7,475 nt of DNA, taken from assembly GCA_900754855.1 (NCBI GenBank), contig CAAEEI010000071.1, positions 1 to 7,475 on the forward strand, in the 5' to 3' direction. The notes under the pieces were generated by a model, which had not been told where the DNA came from, ran no database searches, and worked only from the letters and a program-made list of their open reading frames with translations. The translations under genes were made by a program, and so were the position numbers. Below, in pieces: positions 7,101 to 7,475 of this stretch (position 1 is its first letter; each line of letters begins with the position of its first letter). Origin of the DNA: Lachnospiraceae bacterium. GTDB lineage: Bacteria; Bacillota; Clostridia; Lachnospirales; Lachnospiraceae.

Positions 7101-7226
7101 ATTCTTTCCCAACAAATCCGCCACATGATCCGAACAATATTGCCAGACAAACTTATCGGCGTCACGATCATATCTGGCCATCCCTCCGTGGAGCTTTTCA
7201 ATGACTGTTTTTAATTCTTCCGGCAT
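4107..7226 (-). CDS. Soluble multi-PAS hybrid sensor histidine kinase, receiver end frameshifted
   Basis: This protein of 1039 residues as sequenced has no membrane segments, so it should sense a cytoplasmic signal. In order it has PAS-like segments at about 3-115, 120-225 (cysteine-rich: C152, C162, C173, C176, C183), 238-358, 374-500 and 505-630. Then come a coiled signalling helix (about 625-650), HisKA with H659 (SMSHDIRTP), and HATPase with its N box (N773, N777), DTGIGMS (811-817) and GSGLGLS (839-845). The receiver domain starts near 902, with acidic pair E907/D908, phospho-acceptor D954 (FMDIQMPVMNG) and T986. After N1003 the reading frame is wrong: the usual Lys-Pro motif is lost and 36 unrelated residues follow. 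A second frame restores it (see 4139-4217). The start at 7226 has AAGGGGG 6-7 nt upstream, and the gene lies 13 bp after an Hpt gene. There is no internal Hpt, so relay would go through that neighbour. Confidence 0.85.
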   Translation of the reverse strand: MPEELKTVIEKLHGGMARYDRDADKFVWQYCSDHVADLLGKNKTKGIQSKEQDSLEIVSDSDRMQIEYALRTAMKKGTGLNAYFRMKSKVGQQEWCQLNSWKEQGEYFVLFSGMSPEVQLFYHVAEDKADDIYVISKDNYDLLYTSVQKKECLNKEQHTQKCYAFLYGKEEPCAYCVLKDDDCPEKVNEITFEENDHFYVTKWRETDWNGIPAYVKLVRDITEEVLSRREKERLEQYFQTVIKYLPGGMAVIHHGTDGEIKPEYLSDGFAEMLDVSLEEAWKIYQENALSGVHPDDQDYVQKNLERCIREKRDKYELQYRLKKGDGSYIWVNAKFSVIQCEGGDARVYADYHDVTAEKKMQEQLRQQYKERIAQHYMMAGSDTLVLGHCNVTQNKIYEIVDRTESNLLETFGEDREEFFLGLGTLIVDEEERKDFYAKYLNEPSLQAFFAGEKEVVMQCFLMLPGQKSGKYVEFKVSLVETPDTGDVTGILMVTDITEKRIREKIFMQLSSTNYDLVADVNLFTDRYEIVSGGDDNISENRGCNSARVKKVIEEVVIDSERERQYVAGMFDQSRMLARLKKEGSYSFIYSTYDASRKIHTKNMMISAIDLRLGRVSFIRSDVTDVVLAERKTKVALEKALTEAKTANRVKSDFLSSMSHDIRTPMNAIVGMTTLAMANLDNREKIHDYLHKISVSSQHLLSLINDILDMSQIEQSKIHLNHQAVQIEELVDHIYSIMMSSAEKAGLEFIVEADNFTHVRFSGDALRIKQIILNLLSNAFKFTMEGGKVFFRTEEIEAKEKDHVRYRFTIRDTGIGMSKVFMDHLFEPFIRSETVSRVEGSGLGLSITKGLVDLMGGEIRVDSQPQQGTTFVVELEFAQIEESIERRTGELEEVEEEDLSGFHFLLVEDNEINSEILGELLQMRGATFTVKTDGQQAVNEFKRMDPGTYDAIFMDIQMPVMNGYEATRQIRKLDHPDARTIPILAMTANAFTEDVQASLDAGMNGQHCQAGRYEIALPYNFNHVEKKRKITEKMRGNNDL
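4139..4217 (-). other. Out-of-frame end of the kinase's receiver domain (single-base frameshift)
   Basis: Dropping one G from ATGAATGGACAAC (plus-strand C at 4216-4217) turns the kinase tail into NDNIAKPVDM, KLLYHTIS and TMLKKREK, then a TAA at 4141-4139. This is a standard receiver ending with the conserved Lys-Pro pair (would-be K1008-P1009) and last helix, giving 1028 residues. It also places the stop just upstream of the GAGGGG ribosome site of the radical SAM gene. The base context is not a long homopolymer. I cannot tell a real mutation from a sequencing or assembly error. Confidence 0.85.
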
Positions 7227-7232
7227 TCTTTA

Positions 7233-7239
7233 CCCCCTT
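7233..7239 (-). promoter_or_regulatory. Ribosome-binding site of the kinase, adjoining the Hpt stop
   Basis: AAGGGGG (7239-7233) overlaps the final A of the Hpt gene's TGA stop (7242-7240) by at most a base. It ends 6 nt before the kinase ATG at 7226. The spacing suggests translational coupling of the Hpt protein and the kinase within one mRNA; no promoter is visible in the 13-bp gap. Confidence 0.6.
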
Positions 7240-7475
7240 TCAGTTATCCTGACTGTCTGCATAATGACGAATCTGCGTCAAATGCTTTTGATAACACGCT
7301 TCCAGATCCGGTAAAACCGCTATGGCTCTTCCAATGTCTTCTACCCGTAAATATTCTGTCACTTCACTGGAAATCTGACATAAGCTTTCAAAACTCAGGT
7401 TCATGCAAACCCCTTTTAACGTGTGAATTGCCCGAAAGGCATATTGTAGATCTCTCTGCTCCACAGCCTGAAGAA
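7240..7475 (-). CDS. Histidine phosphotransfer (Hpt) domain, cut by the right edge
   Basis: The last 77 or so codons of a gene that enters from the right edge. The visible part is the C-terminal half of an Hpt four-helix bundle: the phospho-acceptor His (codon 7425-7423) in FRAIHTLKGVCMNLSF, the canonical H-x-L-K-G motif, followed by helices LCQISSEVTEYL and DIGRAIAVLPDLEACYQKHL. A GTG at 7464 could be read as a start, but the frame stays open beyond it (LQAVEQRD), and an Hpt domain needs its first helices, so the true start is outside the window. It could be a stand-alone Hpt protein of about 110-120 residues or the end of a larger REC-Hpt or hybrid protein. It ends 13 bp before the kinase in the same direction, so it probably takes phosphate from that kinase's receiver or passes it onward. 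Confidence 0.8.
   Translation of the reverse strand, partial: LQAVEQRDLQYAFRAIHTLKGVCMNLSFESLCQISSEVTEYLRVEDIGRAIAVLPDLEACYQKHLTQIRHYADSQDN

Overview
The window looks like a chromosomal segment from a low-to-moderate G+C Gram-positive anaerobe, most probably a clostridial (Lachnospiraceae-like) gut bacterium. The evidence is the strong AGGAGG-type ribosome sites, the sigma-A promoter spacing, and the gene families present: an XRE-like regulator, a CmpB-type membrane protein, a multi-PAS hybrid kinase and a radical SAM enzyme with a C-x4-C-x2-C cluster. The taxon is inferred from family resemblance, not from a marker gene.

Layout, left to right. Bases 1-41 (-) carry what looks like the first 14 codons of a gene leaving the left edge. 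It diverges from an XRE-like regulator (186-725, +), which has a well-formed sigma-A promoter and a 12-bp inverted repeat in its leader. On the opposite strand, 694-891 holds the C-terminal two thirds of a rhodanese-like sulfurtransferase domain with no start codon. This gene remnant overlaps the last codons of the regulator. Next is an intact PHP-family histidinol-phosphatase-like gene (915-1745, -), divergent from a membrane protein made of two fused PF06541/CmpB-like repeats (1886-3205, +). The right half is one minus-strand transcription unit read from right to left: an Hpt phosphotransfer domain cut by the window edge (7240-7475), a cytoplasmic hybrid histidine kinase (4107-7226) and a radical SAM protein (3248-4117).

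How the genes fit together. The kinase has about five PAS-type sensor segments, HisKA, HATPase and a C-terminal receiver domain, but no Hpt of its own. The Hpt encoded 13 bp upstream is the obvious relay partner. The kinase carries one apparent extra base near 4216-4217 that scrambles the end of its receiver domain, including the conserved Lys-Pro. Removing it restores a normal ending, and the kinase then stops 21 bp before the radical SAM start instead of overlapping it.

I do not see a wholly new system here: no CRISPR array, mobile element or RNA gene. The items most worth checking are the receiver frameshift, the rhodanese remnant at the 3' end of the regulator, the cysteine-rich PAS domain, and the linkage of a phosphorelay to an uncharacterised radical SAM enzyme.
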